NCBI RefSeq assembly: GCF_000516985.1
Contig: NW_006917094.1
Span: forward strand, 4,109,833-4,173,832
DNA from: Pestalotiopsis fici W106-1
Taxonomy: Eukaryota > Ascomycota > Sordariomycetes > Amphisphaeriales > Sporocadaceae
DNA length: 64,000 bases
Direction: 5' to 3'
The notes under the pieces are model-generated. The model was not told where the DNA came from and ran no database searches. It saw nothing but the letters and a program-made list of their open reading frames with translations. Below, piece after piece: positions 13,151-25,771 of the stretch (positions are counted from its first letter, which is position 1; the number at the start of each line of letters is the position of its first letter). The position numbers and the translations under genes are program-made.

Positions 13151-16100
13151 GGAAGATTGGCGGAGTTGAGCTAGGGCAACTTGCATGGTTTAAGTAAAAA
13201 TGAGGAGAACATGCACCCGGATGGCCACTTTGTAAAAGCTATCATCTACCTGTATCTTCAGCCAATACCAAAACAAATAAAGATTGTAAAAGACTCTTTG
13301 GCTGCACCTGGTACTCCGTAAATTGTCAATTGTTATCTAATATCTCGTAGGTTCCTATCTTGAGCACTATACGTGGAATCAATCCCGCCCTCTAGCAATA
13401 TGAACAATAGGCAAGAAGACTCTTTGCTATACTAATGGATGTTGGACGGGTAACATTCGTGTGGTATTCACTATAATATCAGAGATGAAACTGAAAATGC
13501 CACCAAGCCCATTTCAGTCCATGTATTGCCTGTTTAGTAAGTGTATATCTGTCAATCAGGCTTATCTATCCTTTATGACCTTTTACCATGTCACCTTCAA
13601 GTTCAGCCGGATTCAAAGCAATAGAATATGTATCAGTAATGACATATGAATTCAAGTATATAACTTTATCTACGAGGATATAAGACCTATCCATTAAATT
13701 GGATATTGGACAACTCACAATGAAGGATGATAAAAGTGTATGATGCTCATCCACGACGAACAGCGATCTGTAATAGTGAGAAACTGGAGCGGGTGCTAGC
13801 ACTATTAGCGCAGTTGCAGGCGGTAAAATGGTAGACTAAAACCCCGGCCGCGATACCTAGCTGCTAGACTAGACACCTAAGAATCTAAGATAGGTAATGT
13901 ATCCTTAGCGGGGTCTGGGCCAGATAAAAAACTGACCTCATGATCAAAAGCCTTTAAGGGGGGGCGATACGAATTGTTCCACTGGTACAGATTGATAAGT
14001 GTGATCTTCTCTTATGCGGAGTTGGAGTTCTGCCGCGCTTGTAGTTGCTGATTGTGACTTGCACAATTGCGTGACTGTAAAGCAGAGACCAGTCCAGGAT
14101 CTCAAATGTTGGATCGAGTAGGTATGAGATGGCTGACGTGTATCTCCAGTTGTAGAGGCCAGCTGCACCATATTTGAATGCTCTTTCAAATGTCTACAAT
14201 TACGTGACGAAAAATAAACTATAGCCCATGGCAATCTCGAACCGGGCCCGACATATGCACTTGCGGGTGTCCCGGCGCTCAAGCTAGAGTGTACGAGTCA
14301 GGAAGCTTTGTGGTTGTTTGACCGTGGCGAATTTCATCCTTCGAGTCAGGTTTTCATTCGAGCTCGAGTGGATCTAGTCGTGTAAGTGTAATAGTCGTTA
14401 CTGCGAGTTGAAGATCTGCATTCAAGAACCGGTACGGAATATTGAGATGACATTCCGCACAGGCTCAGCAAAAGTGCAACTTGAGAGTCCGGGTAAATGA
14501 TCGCTTTAATTGAGCAATGCCAGGCCTGCAATGCAGGTCACGGTGAACTGTTCTAGACGAGCACAGAACGCGGGAGCTGTGCATTAGCCATAATCAAAAT
14601 ACCATGAAGGTGAGACGAGGCGGACCCGAGCCGCCATTTTCCCCAAGTCTCACGACTCAAACAACACCCGGCACCGATTTGCCCTGTGGCTTGTGCAGTA
14701 GTCGCCCGGTTTCAGCAGCAGTTCAGCACAGCTCGCCCGGCAGCTGCTGCCCAATTGATGCACATTGTCCACGGGGCATTGGCGTGGGAATCGTGTCACG
14801 CGATATTGCGATATGGTTACTAACTGGCGCAGGGACGGCGATTGACTGGAGAACCAGTTGTCCCTCTTCACCAGAGCCAAGTGTGAGAAGTGATAGTGTA
14901 GATGAAGGAGCTGATCGCCATAAAGTTGACCAAGATGTAGGATCGGAAATGATCATCAGCTCCCTGTGCACAGATTCGGCGGTAGTAAAATTCCAGCTTG
15001 GATCATGTCGTACGGGGTATGCGTAGAAAGTAAAGGCTGGCATGGCATTGAGAGATGCAATCTTATCTTCTTGGTAGCAGACTGCAGTAATAAATGTACG
15101 TACCCGGATAGACTGGACTGCTGGGGACTAGGTGTTTAGGTACTGCGGAACGCGGAATCTCCAGGATGCTCCCGGGACGCAACCACATGACCCAACTTAC
15201 GGAACGTCCAGATGGAAAGACCGGGTCCCCCGTCAAAGCACCCCCGTTCGATAGTCGCGGGGATTTTCCCTTTGACGAGCGAAGAAAGACGGACCTTGCT
15301 TCCTCAAGCGTGTGTCCTCTCGTCAGAAACCGGCAAGTGACTGCGAGCGCTACCTCGCAAACTCGACGGCTATCGCGGCCGACAAATGTTGTGCCGGACG
15401 GCAGGGAGGAGACTCAACGAACGACACGACACGAGAGGAGGACAAGATACGAAGCCGTCGATAGCTCGGTAGTCGAGACAGGGGTGGTCTAGATTGGATG
15501 ATGTGTTGGCAACCACAAGCCTGGCTGGATTCGTATGGCAAGTACGGAGATAGGTGAGAGCTTGCTAGTTGGCAAAAGTATTGGTTGTTATTTATTAGAG
15601 GACGACTCATTCCAGCACGTTTGTTGTTTGACTATCCCAGCCTCTTTCCAAAACGTCCTTGGCTCTTGTTTTCTTGTCTCGCCCAAGTCCGCATGCAAAT
15701 TAGATACATTATACATACCAAGCAAGGAGCATTGAACAAAAAAAAAAAAAAAAAAAGGGAGCCGACGTTGACATAAACACTCCCAGCCTCGAATAAAAAA
15801 TAAAAAATCGTTGCTTTTGCGCCGAGACGGGACTATTTGGTTCTGGCCAGATATCTTTTCAGCTGCAAGCCAACGCAAAACATTCCCCCAGATCAGACCA
15901 GACAGAAGCGAGGTCTGGACGGATTCATCAATCAAAGCAAAGTGCCTGTTGGTTGTTACCGACATACATACTACAGAGTACTAGCTAGTAGTACTGTGGC
16001 CAGCCAGCCATCAGATACGTATCGCCTGCTTCCGTTTTGAACCAAAGAGCCAGTCTTTTTCACCAGTAAAAGAAAACGCCCATTGCCCGTCTCTCTCTCT

Positions 16101-17020
16101 CTCTAATCTGCCCCGTCGATCCGAATTAGCGCTTGATTCCGTATCGTCTCGCCTCCCGTTTTCGGAGCCGCCTTGTCCTTTGAGTCCCCAGTCAGTCAGC
16201 AGCAATACGTCGTCATCGTGGTCCAGGACCCTGGCTTGTCGCCTCGTCCGTGCCGAGATACGTACTGCAACTGAACAGCGCCAACGCAGCGACTGACTTG
16301 TGTCAGTCATTCTTGCTACATTGCTGCTTTTCATGTGGTAATCACTACTACAGGCACAAGCAAACTGGCAAAACCGAAATTTTCTGATTAGCAGAAAGAA
16401 GAAGCAGCAAGAAATCTCTTAAAGTCTTATTACCAATCCAACCAGGACTTGTCAGCCTCTCAGCCTCTCTCCCTCCCTCCCTTGAGGACCCAGTTCGCAA
16501 AGTGTTCCGTGATTCTAGTGCTTTCCTGCCATCTTGATACATACCGGCGATCCAAGTGCACAAGACCCGAGGCGGATATAACTGGCCATTGACCCTTAAC
16601 TTGCACCCTTGGGCCGCGAGACGACCCCGAACACCCCGTCATCTAATTTCGCCTTAGCACGCCGCATCGTGTGATCGATTAACCTATGTAAGTCGACATT
16701 CATTCACTCACCCCCATTGTCGCAAACGCCCAGGCCCGAGGCCCTCAACCGATCCACCTACCCGATTGTTTGCCATCGTTTAAATATAGACTGATCCCGC
16801 TGACCCTGCCTCGCCTCAGTTCCATCTTTGACCTCTCTTTCTCCCTTCCATCCTTCCCATCCATCAACTTGACTGACGACTACGTTATCCATCGACGAAC
16901 AAAGAGACGTCAGCCCGCTTCCTTGTCACCACCGATAGTGCATCATCATCATCACACCCGTCGTTCCCAACCACCCATCACAGACAACACATCATCGCCA
17001 ACACCAACATCATCAACAAC
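13151..17020. other. Long gene-poor region before the AN1 gene
   Basis: About 3.9 kb with no gene I can support. It contains a 19-base poly-A run at 15738-15756 and a short CT microsatellite near 16089-16102. The last kilobase is pyrimidine-rich and is probably the promoter and leader of the AN1 zinc-finger gene; a GTAAGT donor at about 16687 could mark a 5'-UTR intron. Open frames up to 140 codons exist but lack fungal coding character and splice support. Confidence 0.5.
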
Positions 17021-17348
17021 ATGGCTCCCAAGAAGATTCGCTGCAAGCACAACGACTGCAAGGAGGCCGTTCAAAGAATGTTTGGCGATTGCGGTTTCTG
17101 CCAGCGCCAGTTCTGCGCAAAGCACCGATTGCCCGAGGATCACACATGCTCCGGCCTGGATGACGTAAGTACCGACTGATCTGGTTATCGCCGGCGGTCC
17201 ACCGAGATGGGAGACATCGCTGCACGCATTCCGCTGAAGAACCAAATGCTAACCATGATTTTGGGAATAACAGTGCAGGAAGGAAGCCCACGCCCAGAAC
17301 GCTGCCCAGCTGAACCAGGAGCGCACGCAGACCATCAAGGTCGCATAG
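17021..17348 (+). CDS. Small AN1-type zinc-finger protein
   Basis: A 72-residue protein consisting almost entirely of one AN1 zinc finger. Exons are 17021-17164 and 17274-17348, joined in phase 0 over a 109-nt intron with a good branch site (GCTAACC) and acceptor ACAG. The finger residues run through CKHNDC, GDCGFCQRQFC, KHRLPEDHTC and the final Cys of the DDC created across the intron, matching the CxxC...CxxC...CxxH...HxC AN1 pattern. A short Gln/Glu-rich tail ends at TAG. AN1 proteins are linked to ubiquitin/proteasome or stress functions; no specific role can be read from this short protein. It is too short for most open-frame filters, but the spliced product is coherent. Confidence 0.88.
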
Positions 17349-17988
17349 TCTTATTCCGCCAACGGCAAATGATCCACCAGCATCGGTGATCTACATCCAC
17401 ACGTATCTACAATCGAATTCCACGATTCGCACCCGATTACGCTTCCCGTCGATTTACCGCGCGACGGAGAAGCTCCGATTTCTCGACAAAGACAAAAGCC
17501 GTCTTATCGAGCCACATACTCTCTCACACCCACACCTCTACCTGCTTCTTCTTGCATGGCGTACCGGATAATCAGGACTTGTCATTTTCGACACAGCACT
17601 GCGATGGTTTGAATCTTTTTGCACTTTTGCGCGGCGGGTGCCGGCGGTCTGCGATTGCGTTTGCGATTTGGTGCCAAGAGGTTTGGCTACTTGAGCCTGC
17701 GGAATGGATTTCGATATAAGACCAGTCTCGGGGAGCGAGTCCTCAGACGCTTGTCTGTGAGGTTTCTCTCCATGTATATACTGCGCATCTCAACAGAATT
17801 CTGCATACTTTTTTGCTCAACCTTTATTCAAGTGACGTTTCTACCACGTGCCATGGACCGCAGAAAACCACAGACAGTAGTTTCGATGGCGTCCCTCATG
17901 CATCCGAAAGTGTATGCGGTGTACGATCCCAGTCAACGGTACAGTATAACCTTTTAATTTTTGCTACATATGCCGAGGCACAAATAAA
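17349..17988. other. Convergent intergenic region, AN1 / NTH1
   Basis: Region between the 3' ends of two convergent genes. No further gene was recognised; it should contain both 3' UTRs. Confidence 0.5.
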
Positions 17989-19302
17989 CTATATTCTTTT
18001 CCTCGTTCTTTTGGCTGGTGTGGGCAAATTGAGTTCGTCCGACCCTTCCTCTTTGACCAAAACAGCACCAGTTTCGACTGCCTCGTTCTTGACGACATCT
18101 GCTACCAGTACTTCCTCTTTTTCTACAATCTCCGCCTTGACCACGTCACCATCCTCGCCCACCTCGATCTTGGTCTCCCGCTCTTTCCTGCCTTTGAGCA
18201 CCTTGCCTCTCTCGGCCGCCTTGCACAGGCCTCGCAAACCGAGCTCGCAGTCGCCACAGCGTCGGCCCACGGGGAGACAAACGGTCTGACCAAAGCCGAC
18301 GAGCAGCCAATTGATCTCGCGCCAGCGGTCGCGCGGCAGCCAACTCTGCAGCGCCAGGCGCGTCTCTTCGGGGTTCTTGGTGGTATGCCAGCCCCACATA
18401 TTGGTGATACGGTGGACGTGGACGTCGACGCCGATACCCTCGGTCTTGCCCCAGGCCGCACTCAAGCACAGATAGCCCATCTTGGGGCCGACGCCGGGGA
18501 GCGCCGTCAGCCCCTCGATCGTATCGGGGATATCGCCGTCCCAGCGGTCCCGCAGGATCTCGGCGGTCTGCTTGATATACTTGGTCTTGTTATTGTGGAA
18601 CCCCACGATCCAAATCAGCTCGTTGAGCTTCTCGGGCGCCACCGCCAGTAGGTTCTCGAGGTTGAGGCCCGGCGGCGCGCCCGGCTCGTGCGGCGGCAGC
18701 TCCGTCTGTAGGCGCCGCATGGCCACGGCATTGGTCGTGTCCTTGGTCTGCGACGAGAGCATCAGCGCCACCAGCGTGTGCAGACGCTGGTCCCGCGGAG
18801 ACGCCGTCGGCGCCGCCAGCCGTTCGCAGCCCATGGTGTCGACGGCGGCATTGGCGGCCGGCCCGCCGTCCAGGCGCATGGCTTTCACGAGGTCGTACAT
18901 CTCCTCCCAGTCGGAGGGGGCCGATATCGTCTCCGTTTTGGTTGCAGGATCGAAAATCTTCCGGGCGGGCTTTCGAGCCTTTCGAGGAGTTGCGGCAGGC
19001 TTGCTGTCTGTTATCGTCGTCTCCTCTTCTTTGAGGACCTCCTCTTTCTTGACAGACGTCGGCGGCGATGACTTGATGACCCGTTTTCGTTTGCGCGTGG
19101 TGCTGGCAACCGTGGCATTCGACACCACGGCATCTTCAATGTCAGTGATTGAAGGTGTCACATTTTCTTTTGAAGAGGTTCCGTCACTGTAGGCAAATCG
19201 AGCCAGTGAACCGCGGGTGATGCGACGAGGTGGCGAAACTGGTGCTGCCGGCATGGTGCCGTGTAGTTTTGTCGTATCTTGCGCCAATCGTGATATCCTC
19301 AT
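17989..19302 (-). CDS. NTH1: Endonuclease III-like DNA glycosylase/AP lyase
   Basis: Bifunctional base-excision-repair enzyme that removes oxidised pyrimidines and nicks abasic sites in nuclear and probably mitochondrial DNA. The intronless frame gives 437 residues. The helix-hairpin-helix LPGVGPKMG carries the catalytic Lys at 274, and GVDVHVHR carries the catalytic Asp at 293. Four Cys at 342, 349, 352 and 360 form the [4Fe-4S] site with spacing C-x6-C-x2-C-x7-C, two residues longer in the last gap than the bacterial C-x5-C. The N-terminal ~120 residues are basic, Ser/Thr/Lys-rich and probably disordered, with NLS-like RKRKR. The C-terminus is an acidic, Val/Glu-rich extension ending in TRKRI. 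There are two in-frame start options, Met1 and Met17 (19254). Confidence 0.93.
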   Translation of the reverse strand: MRISRLAQDTTKLHGTMPAAPVSPPRRITRGSLARFAYSDGTSSKENVTPSITDIEDAVVSNATVASTTRKRKRVIKSSPPTSVKKEEVLKEEETTITDSKPAATPRKARKPARKIFDPATKTETISAPSDWEEMYDLVKAMRLDGGPAANAAVDTMGCERLAAPTASPRDQRLHTLVALMLSSQTKDTTNAVAMRRLQTELPPHEPGAPPGLNLENLLAVAPEKLNELIWIVGFHNNKTKYIKQTAEILRDRWDGDIPDTIEGLTALPGVGPKMGYLCLSAAWGKTEGIGVDVHVHRITNMWGWHTTKNPEETRLALQSWLPRDRWREINWLLVGFGQTVCLPVGRRCGDCELGLRGLCKAAERGKVLKGRKERETKIEVGEDGDVVKAEIVEKEEVLVADVVKNEAVETGAVLVKEEGSDELNLPTPAKRTRKRI

Positions 19303-20185
19303 GCTCTACTCGTTCCAAAATGGGTACGGTACGCCCGCTGCTAACAAACGATCGTGACCGACACGTATCACCGAGTCTCAACGAGAAGAAGTAACAAAGG
19401 AAAGAAAAAAGGTTCACGCATGCTACAGCTTTTCGGGAGGTCGCAATCATTGGTTCCATTGCCTAGACCCTGCGTCTGCGGCTCCACCCTTTGTGCTATC
19501 CCCGGATTGCCAACTACGGAAACCCGCTAGAGCTCCCGTCCAATGAGCTAATGTGGATTGGATACTTGAGGTTTGAACCTGGCACATACACATTGGGTTT
19601 AGTGCATTTTGTGTGATTGCTGGGAATATTGCAGGTGCCTCATTGCAATAGGTTTGGCATGAGATTAAACAAAGTTACATTTCAAGTCCCAAATAAGTCT
19701 GTGATGCTCTATTTGGTATGCAATGTACAGTCTTGATATAAATATTTACGTTGATGGTCAATAAATTCAATCAACGTTGGTCCGCCAAGGAATGTCTTGC
19801 CAGACCATTAATACATCCTTAAATACGTCAGTGTGTTTTGTGGTAACATACATCTATGTCCAGAATATTCAGCCGCCAATCCTTTCCAGATATGTTGTAG
19901 AGATTTTCCTTTCGGCCATGCCCAGTGTAACCTCTCCGTTCAGAGGGGAAGTTTCTGAGAAGTAAAATGAATCTCAGGCATGACGCTCTAGCGGAGCTTG
20001 AACTCTTGCTAATCCTCTCCCCGGATTCCACGGTCATACCCAAGCCTATATATTAAGCTATCATTCCCCCACGCATCATTCCACAAGGGATCTATCTGCG
20101 CTGGCTGGAGAATTAAATCAAGAACTTTTTAAATCACACCGTTCGCTATGCTACCAGGCGCCTCTACTTCCTAAGCTCACCTCTG
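19303..20185. other. Intergenic region, NTH1 to lipase gene
   Basis: No gene was recognised. It contains the NTH1 promoter and the downstream end of the lipase gene. Confidence 0.5.
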
Positions 20186-21636
20186 TTAAATCAGAAACTC
20201 TTCTTTCAACCAATGCTTAAAAACAATGTAGCCCTCGGAGAACGCTGGCCTCTCCGACCGCACAATGATCGCCGCGTGGCTGTGACGCACTTTGTGAATC
20301 CATACCGGATACTTTCGCCATCCGAGATCGTCAAGAGCCCGCACCATGTCGAACTGACATGGTGCTAACGCCAGTGTTGGCCATTGGGGATGTGACTGCC
20401 TGCGCTCAAGTTTGAGAGTCCGCCTTTCGCCATCGTCAAGATCAGAATCATCTCCTTCCGAATCGGATGGCGCGAGATATTGCTGATGCTGGGAGCTATT
20501 CAAGTTCTCGTAGACGTCCTCGACGGCCCCACGTATTTCCTTGATCATGACAGGCACACGATAGTTCTCGGGCTGGATGCCCTCCTGGCCGCTTTCATAC
20601 AGCTTGATCCTCTTGGAGCTGCGGAAATTCTGAATGACGGAATTGATCAAGTAGCCAATGATTCCAACAGGAATGAACACAGCCAAGAACACAATGACAG
20701 GAGTGTTCTTGAGATAGCTGACAGCCGTCTCTTTCACGGAGACGAGACTCACTGGCTCGTTCTTGGGCGTAAGAGGAGATACTGGATGCGAAGGGTCCAG
20801 AATCACATCGTCGTAGCCCGGCACGTAGTTGGCCTTGATTTTGCTAACATCTGTATAAGGGTCGGTCTTGGCAATGCCGGTCGTGTAATAGACCGCGCTT
20901 CTGTCATTCACCACATTGGCGTAGAGCGTTCTGCGCTTAAACTTGGCGAGCCCTGCCATGAAGATGGATCTGGGATCGGCCATGATTGAGAGCAGCGGTT
21001 TGCCAGTGTCCCGGAAGTTATCAATCGTAAAAAGCTGTCTCCCAGACATTGAAAGTGTTCTAGCCCCCAGCACATTCCACACGTTATTGTGCCATCCTCG
21101 TAGTGGGGTTCGGACTCCTAAATGGGGAGACGCAAATGTGGTAAAATTCTGTACCGCAAGGTTGAGCGGGAATATTCGTTTGACGGCGTGAGTGTACCTA
21201 CGACAGGCTCGATCTCGTCGAGTATTCCTTTGGCGCCAAGCAGACCAACTGCATAACGCGCAACAAGCCCTCCCAAAGAGTATCCCACGAGACTGAGCTT
21301 CGTGATCTTGCCGCCCTTCTTCTTGATCGTTTCGAGTTCCTCCTCGATCTCGAGACAGACGCGCTCGCCACCTCGCTCAATGCCGTCGTAGGTGAAGCTA
21401 CCCGTATTACGCTTGGCAACTAGCAGGTAGAGCTTGTCGGCCGAATGTTCTTCTCGTAAGGCTTTGGCGACACTTCTCATGTGGTTGGGGTTTCCCCATA
21501 GCTACATGTTCGGAACTCAGAGTTAGTCTTGACATGGAGCTCAGCGCAGATGGAGGGGAGAAAGGGTGAGCGAGCATACCCCATGTACGAGGACACAAAG
21601 GTGTTCCGCAGTGGTGCCTCCGCCAGTGTATTCCAT
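20186..21636 (-). CDS. DUF676 lipase/serine esterase, LPL1-like, frame problem
   Basis: Alpha/beta-hydrolase of the DUF676 family related to yeast Lpl1/Rog1, probably a phospholipase at lipid droplets or membranes. Exon 1 is 21636-21580 and exon 2 starts at 21501. Their junction creates VHGLWGNPNHM, containing the oxyanion segment, and GYSLGGL is the nucleophile elbow. The later exon ends at 20186 and includes a membrane segment (VIVFLAVFIPVGIIGYLI) and an acidic tail. The problem lies between exons 2 and 3. The natural junction (21202 to 21149) reads the conserved NFTTFASPH but then needs one base fewer in the A4 run at 21120-21123 to continue into GVRTPLRGW. An alternative intron, 21197 down to 21118 (GTACAC...TTTTAG), is in frame and gives 430 residues but deletes that conserved segment. 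Assembly error, real frameshift and alternative splicing all remain possible. Confidence 0.8.
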
Positions 21637-23559
21637 GACGTCTTCAGAAGTGGGAGCTCGCGATCTTGGCAGAGTTCGGGGACTGGAGAGAGCTGGACAG
21701 GAGCAAAAGGATTTGGAATGGGGGTGGGAAGAGACGAAATTGTTATGGCCCAATGGTCGTCTGTCAGTCAACAAAGCGACAGACGACCAGGACGACCATA
21801 GCGCGCCACAGGTCTTAAATCGCATTCGCACAAAGGGTTGATGGATGACGACCGGACTTAAGTGAGATGAGATGGGTTTCGGGCCCCGAGGTTGGCGATT
21901 GCCCGTGAAAGCTGCAACCTAGACTGGGAAGAGAACCAGACCTCAACATTTCTTCAGTGGGCTCCGCAGCCTTAAGTCGCGCAAGCCACTAAGGTAGGTA
22001 CCTGCTACATTCATGTCCCTATATAGTTTCGAGCGCCCTAAGAATAGGATTGCACTGAAAAGACAACTCAAAGCACATATAATGTAGGAAATCTTGAGAA
22101 GCGCTTTGGTTAATGGACAACTACGGAATACAAAAGTTGATTTAGGACATTATCCACCTCGATAAAGATAAGCTACCTTAAGTACCAATTGTCCTCCCTA
22201 GTATACAATAGGTCGTGGTAGACTTCTTGTTGCAGGAAGTTGATACCAGATACCCTTGCACCCGCAGACCAGATCTTTAGCGCACTGATAACCCCTTATT
22301 ACCATGCACCCCTTACCCATACATTGCCCATGCCCAGGGCCTAGGCACCCAGCAGCCAGGCAGCATCAACGTACACACGGCAGCTCGTACGTGTATCATA
22401 CTGGACATTCATGGCTGTGACCAAATGCAAGGCGGCTAGCTGAATTGTAGGCTGCAGGTGGGTGACGACACCAACTTGCAAGCTAGGGGTGGATTTCACT
22501 CCATACGCAGACAGTTGGTCCCAAGGTCCATCGAATGGTGGTGGTGCTACGAAGTTATCATCTCGGTTCTGAGCATTACCTACACTACGGTGTTGGAGGC
22601 TTGGGAATGTACCTGTCATTTAGTATGTCATCAAGTGACGAGTTGCCAGTTGACGGAAAAAAAAAATTTACCTCAGCCTAATCAAGATTCCTAAGACTAC
22701 CCATTTTCTTCCAGTCCATGTACTACTATGATGCGTGCACATTGAATTCTAGCACGTTACACGCTTGGTCTAATAGGAGAAACAAGTGTCGTATGTAGAG
22801 GTGGCGCTCACTCCATTCACATCAGTGAGAAGTCGAGTAACTTTTTAGGCAGATTCATTCAATTCAGTAAGAATTTCGAAACTGCACCTTTTACTTTTTA
22901 TGCCAGCTCGTCGAGATCAGCATACCTCGAACTTACAATAATACACTGATTCGATGTATCTTTGGACTGATGCAGGTCGCCGAGTTGAATGTTCACAATA
23001 CCTTTCAAAGGGCAACCAGACGATAGATAGATATAGTATAAGATATGCCAAATCGAGCCAAAACATACTCAAAAACGTTGCCGTTTGCTTATCATCGCAG
23101 TCAACTGGAACCGTCCTTGCTGGGCTGCGTGCAGAATATGCAAAGCTCTGGGTACCCTTGCGCCTAATCAGCTCTTACAAACTGCAGCAGCGCACGGTTA
23201 GTTCTTAAGGCCAAACCTCGAGTTTCCGACAGCACATATAAACCTGCCACGACACCAGTATAGACATTACGGCTGCAATGGGCAACAATTGAGGCAGTAA
23301 CCCCCTTTCCTCGCCTTGATGATTTGAATCCTTGGAAGGTGCAGTGAAATTAGACTTCTCATTCGTGTTGATTTGTCCGCCACGCCAGCCAGGTAGTACA
23401 CCACTTGCAGCCAACAACAAGCTTGGATCCGCGTGGATCCGTCCGTCACTCTACTGATTCAACAACACCCACCCATTCATCATCCAACACCCACGGCAAT
23501 CGTGGATGCTGCATTCTATTTGTGAAGTGGTGTTGCTTACTTTCGTCGTTCTTTTCGTC
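21637..23559. other. Divergent intergenic region, lipase / REX3
   Basis: About 1.9 kb between divergently transcribed genes. No gene, tRNA or clear repeat was recognised. An in-frame ATG at 23506 precedes the chosen REX3 start but would add a hydrophobic, poorly conserved-looking leader. Confidence 0.5.
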
Positions 23560-25566
23560 ATGGCAGCCTCTCTGGGCATGCTCAAAAACCTGCCTTGTCC
23601 CGCTGGCAGCAATTGTACTGCCTTTCAATGTCTCTTCAAGCACCCCAACGATCCTGCAGTCGCGACAGACGAGGCTGTAAAGCCAGCCCAATCTTTTGGT
23701 GGCAACGATAACAACTCGTCCTCCTCTGTAAAGGTCGACTCCAGTCCGAGGAAGCGGGTCAAGCTGTCAACAAGCTCACCAGATGCCAAGTCAGCCACTC
23801 CGGAGGTATTGGGATCCACAGCGGCCAAGTCACGGGTTCCGGACAATACGTCGGTGGTGACGGCGGCCACGAGCCTCAGCACGAGACCTATCTCGCCACC
23901 GCCTTCCCGGAGGACGCCTGTTCAGAGGACTGATGCTCTGGTCGCAACCGCCGGGGCCAAGAATGACAGTGCACTCCCATCTCAGACAACAGCAAATTCC
24001 AGTGCAGCGTCTCAGAAAACATCCAACGCCGCTGCAACACGACCACCAACCAAGACTGTACCAGCAAAGCCAGAAACCCTCAACCCTAGACACCTGGCAA
24101 AGGCCCCTGCATCACATAACATCCGTTTACAGCTTGTCAAGCTGCTTCATGCTCAGTACGAGCGCCTCAATAATGAGCTCAAGAAAGCGGCCACAAGTGA
24201 CGAATCCCCTTTAATCATGTCTCAGCAACAACTCATCATCAAGGCGCTAGATGAAGAAGAGCGCGCAGCTATTACTAAGCCATCAATACACGGCAATGTA
24301 GTCAAAAACACAATCATGCGATATAAGAAGATGTCACTAGAGCAGTGGAAGAAAGAGAGGGCTGAGACTTTGGAAAAGGCCTCGGGTGACATTTCACGCC
24401 CCAAGGAGACACCCAAGACCATCGATACAGGCCTAACCCCTATTCAAGAAGTCAATCTTCTGTCACGACTTTGTTCTCCTCTCACTGGCCTGGAACAATT
24501 TGGCTATGTTTCTACCGTACCCAAGGACGAAGACGTTGAGAAGGCAAGACGGGCAGTCGAGGCATCGGGCAACATTGAACTATGCGATCGTTGTACACGC
24601 AGATTCACAGTCTTCCCTGGACGCAGAGAGGAAGACGGCGCACTGGCGTCGGGCGGCCCATGTGTTCATCATCCTGGCAAGACTTATTTCATCGAAGGCC
24701 CATCTGGTGACCGCTCTTCGTCGCCCAAGAAATGGCGTTGCTGCGACCAAACCGTCGGAGATACAGACGGTTGCGAGACAGGTAAACACCACGTTTTCAA
24801 GACGACAGATCCCAACAGACTGGGAAGCGTTCTCCAGTTTGCTGAGACGCCTCCGAACCCCAATGCGCCAAAAGATAGAGCTGTCTGTTTTGATTGCGAG
24901 ATGGGCTACACTGTGTATGGAATGGAACTCATTCGAGTTACGGCCGTATCTTGGCCCTCCGGTGACGAACTCTTGGATGTTCTCGTCTATCCGGTTGGCG
25001 AGTACATTGATCTCAACACACGTTATTCTGGTGTCCGGCCTGAAGACATGGCCGAGGCTCAGCGCTGGAAGCCTGGCGATGATGCTACACCCACAATTAT
25101 CCCTTCATCAGATGATTCAAAGCCCCCGCAGCGAAAATTGAAGATAGTACCATCACCCAAGGATGCACGAGATCTCTTATTCAGCCTTATATCACCAGAG
25201 ACGCCTCTCGTCGGACATGGTCTGGAGAATGATCTGAATGCTCTCAGAGTTGTACATCCGATCATTGTAGACAGCATCCTTCTTTATCCGCACAAACGTG
25301 GATTGCCCATTCGTAATGGCTTGAAGTGGCTGACAGAAACCATGCTGGGTCGTAAGATTCAGGTCACATCCAATAATGACAATGGGATTCAGGGCCACGA
25401 CAGTGCTGAGGATGCCAGAGCTGCCGGAGAGCTAGTGCGGCTCAAAGTCAGGAATGAATGGAGAAACCTGCGAGCAGCCGGCTGGACCATTGCAGATAAC
25501 GGAGTACTCACCTCCCCGGAAGAGGGATGGACCTATGTTGGAGGCAAAAAGGCGAAGCGTGCTTAG
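23560..25566 (+). CDS. REX3: RNA exonuclease Rex3 (DEDDh family)
   Basis: 3'-5' RNA exonuclease of the REXO/Rex family, which in yeast matures the MRP RNA and other small RNAs. The 668-residue protein starts with a CCCH-type finger (CPAGSNCTAFQCLFKH, residues about 11-26). A long Ser/Thr/Pro-rich linker follows, then a helical region and a Cys/His-containing segment around residues 340-430. The exonuclease domain starts near residue 440: FDCEMG supplies the first two acidic residues, GHGLENDL the third, and GHDSAEDA the catalytic His and last Asp. I chose the ATG at 23560 because it has the better context and leads straight into the zinc finger; the in-frame ATG at 23506 would add 18 hydrophobic residues. 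The gene is intronless and convergent with the DUF952 gene, 205 bases away. Confidence 0.9.
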   Translation: MAASLGMLKNLPCPAGSNCTAFQCLFKHPNDPAVATDEAVKPAQSFGGNDNNSSSSVKVDSSPRKRVKLSTSSPDAKSATPEVLGSTAAKSRVPDNTSVVTAATSLSTRPISPPPSRRTPVQRTDALVATAGAKNDSALPSQTTANSSAASQKTSNAAATRPPTKTVPAKPETLNPRHLAKAPASHNIRLQLVKLLHAQYERLNNELKKAATSDESPLIMSQQQLIIKALDEEERAAITKPSIHGNVVKNTIMRYKKMSLEQWKKERAETLEKASGDISRPKETPKTIDTGLTPIQEVNLLSRLCSPLTGLEQFGYVSTVPKDEDVEKARRAVEASGNIELCDRCTRRFTVFPGRREEDGALASGGPCVHHPGKTYFIEGPSGDRSSSPKKWRCCDQTVGDTDGCETGKHHVFKTTDPNRLGSVLQFAETPPNPNAPKDRAVCFDCEMGYTVYGMELIRVTAVSWPSGDELLDVLVYPVGEYIDLNTRYSGVRPEDMAEAQRWKPGDDATPTIIPSSDDSKPPQRKLKIVPSPKDARDLLFSLISPETPLVGHGLENDLNALRVVHPIIVDSILLYPHKRGLPIRNGLKWLTETMLGRKIQVTSNNDNGIQGHDSAEDARAAGELVRLKVRNEWRNLRAAGWTIADNGVLTSPEEGWTYVGGKKAKRA

Positions 25567-25771
25567 CACCGCCGCTTGCCCGCCTATGAGCTCCAAGGAT
25601 ACAATCCAGAATCTGAGTAATAACAAGGCAGCTCTCTGGACGCTATGTGTAAACTCTAGAGTCAAAGAATTGAACCTTGTCTTTGCTTTGATTTCACATT
25701 TGAACCAGGAAGAATCTCAATCAGAACATTGTATTACCGGCAGCTGACAGGCTTGACCATGCCCATGATTA

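Noticed and set aside
23506..23559. Earlier in-frame ATG for REX3 giving a hydrophobic leader.
   Set aside because: The leader resembles read-through of the 5' UTR, and the ATG at 23560 has better context directly before the zinc finger.
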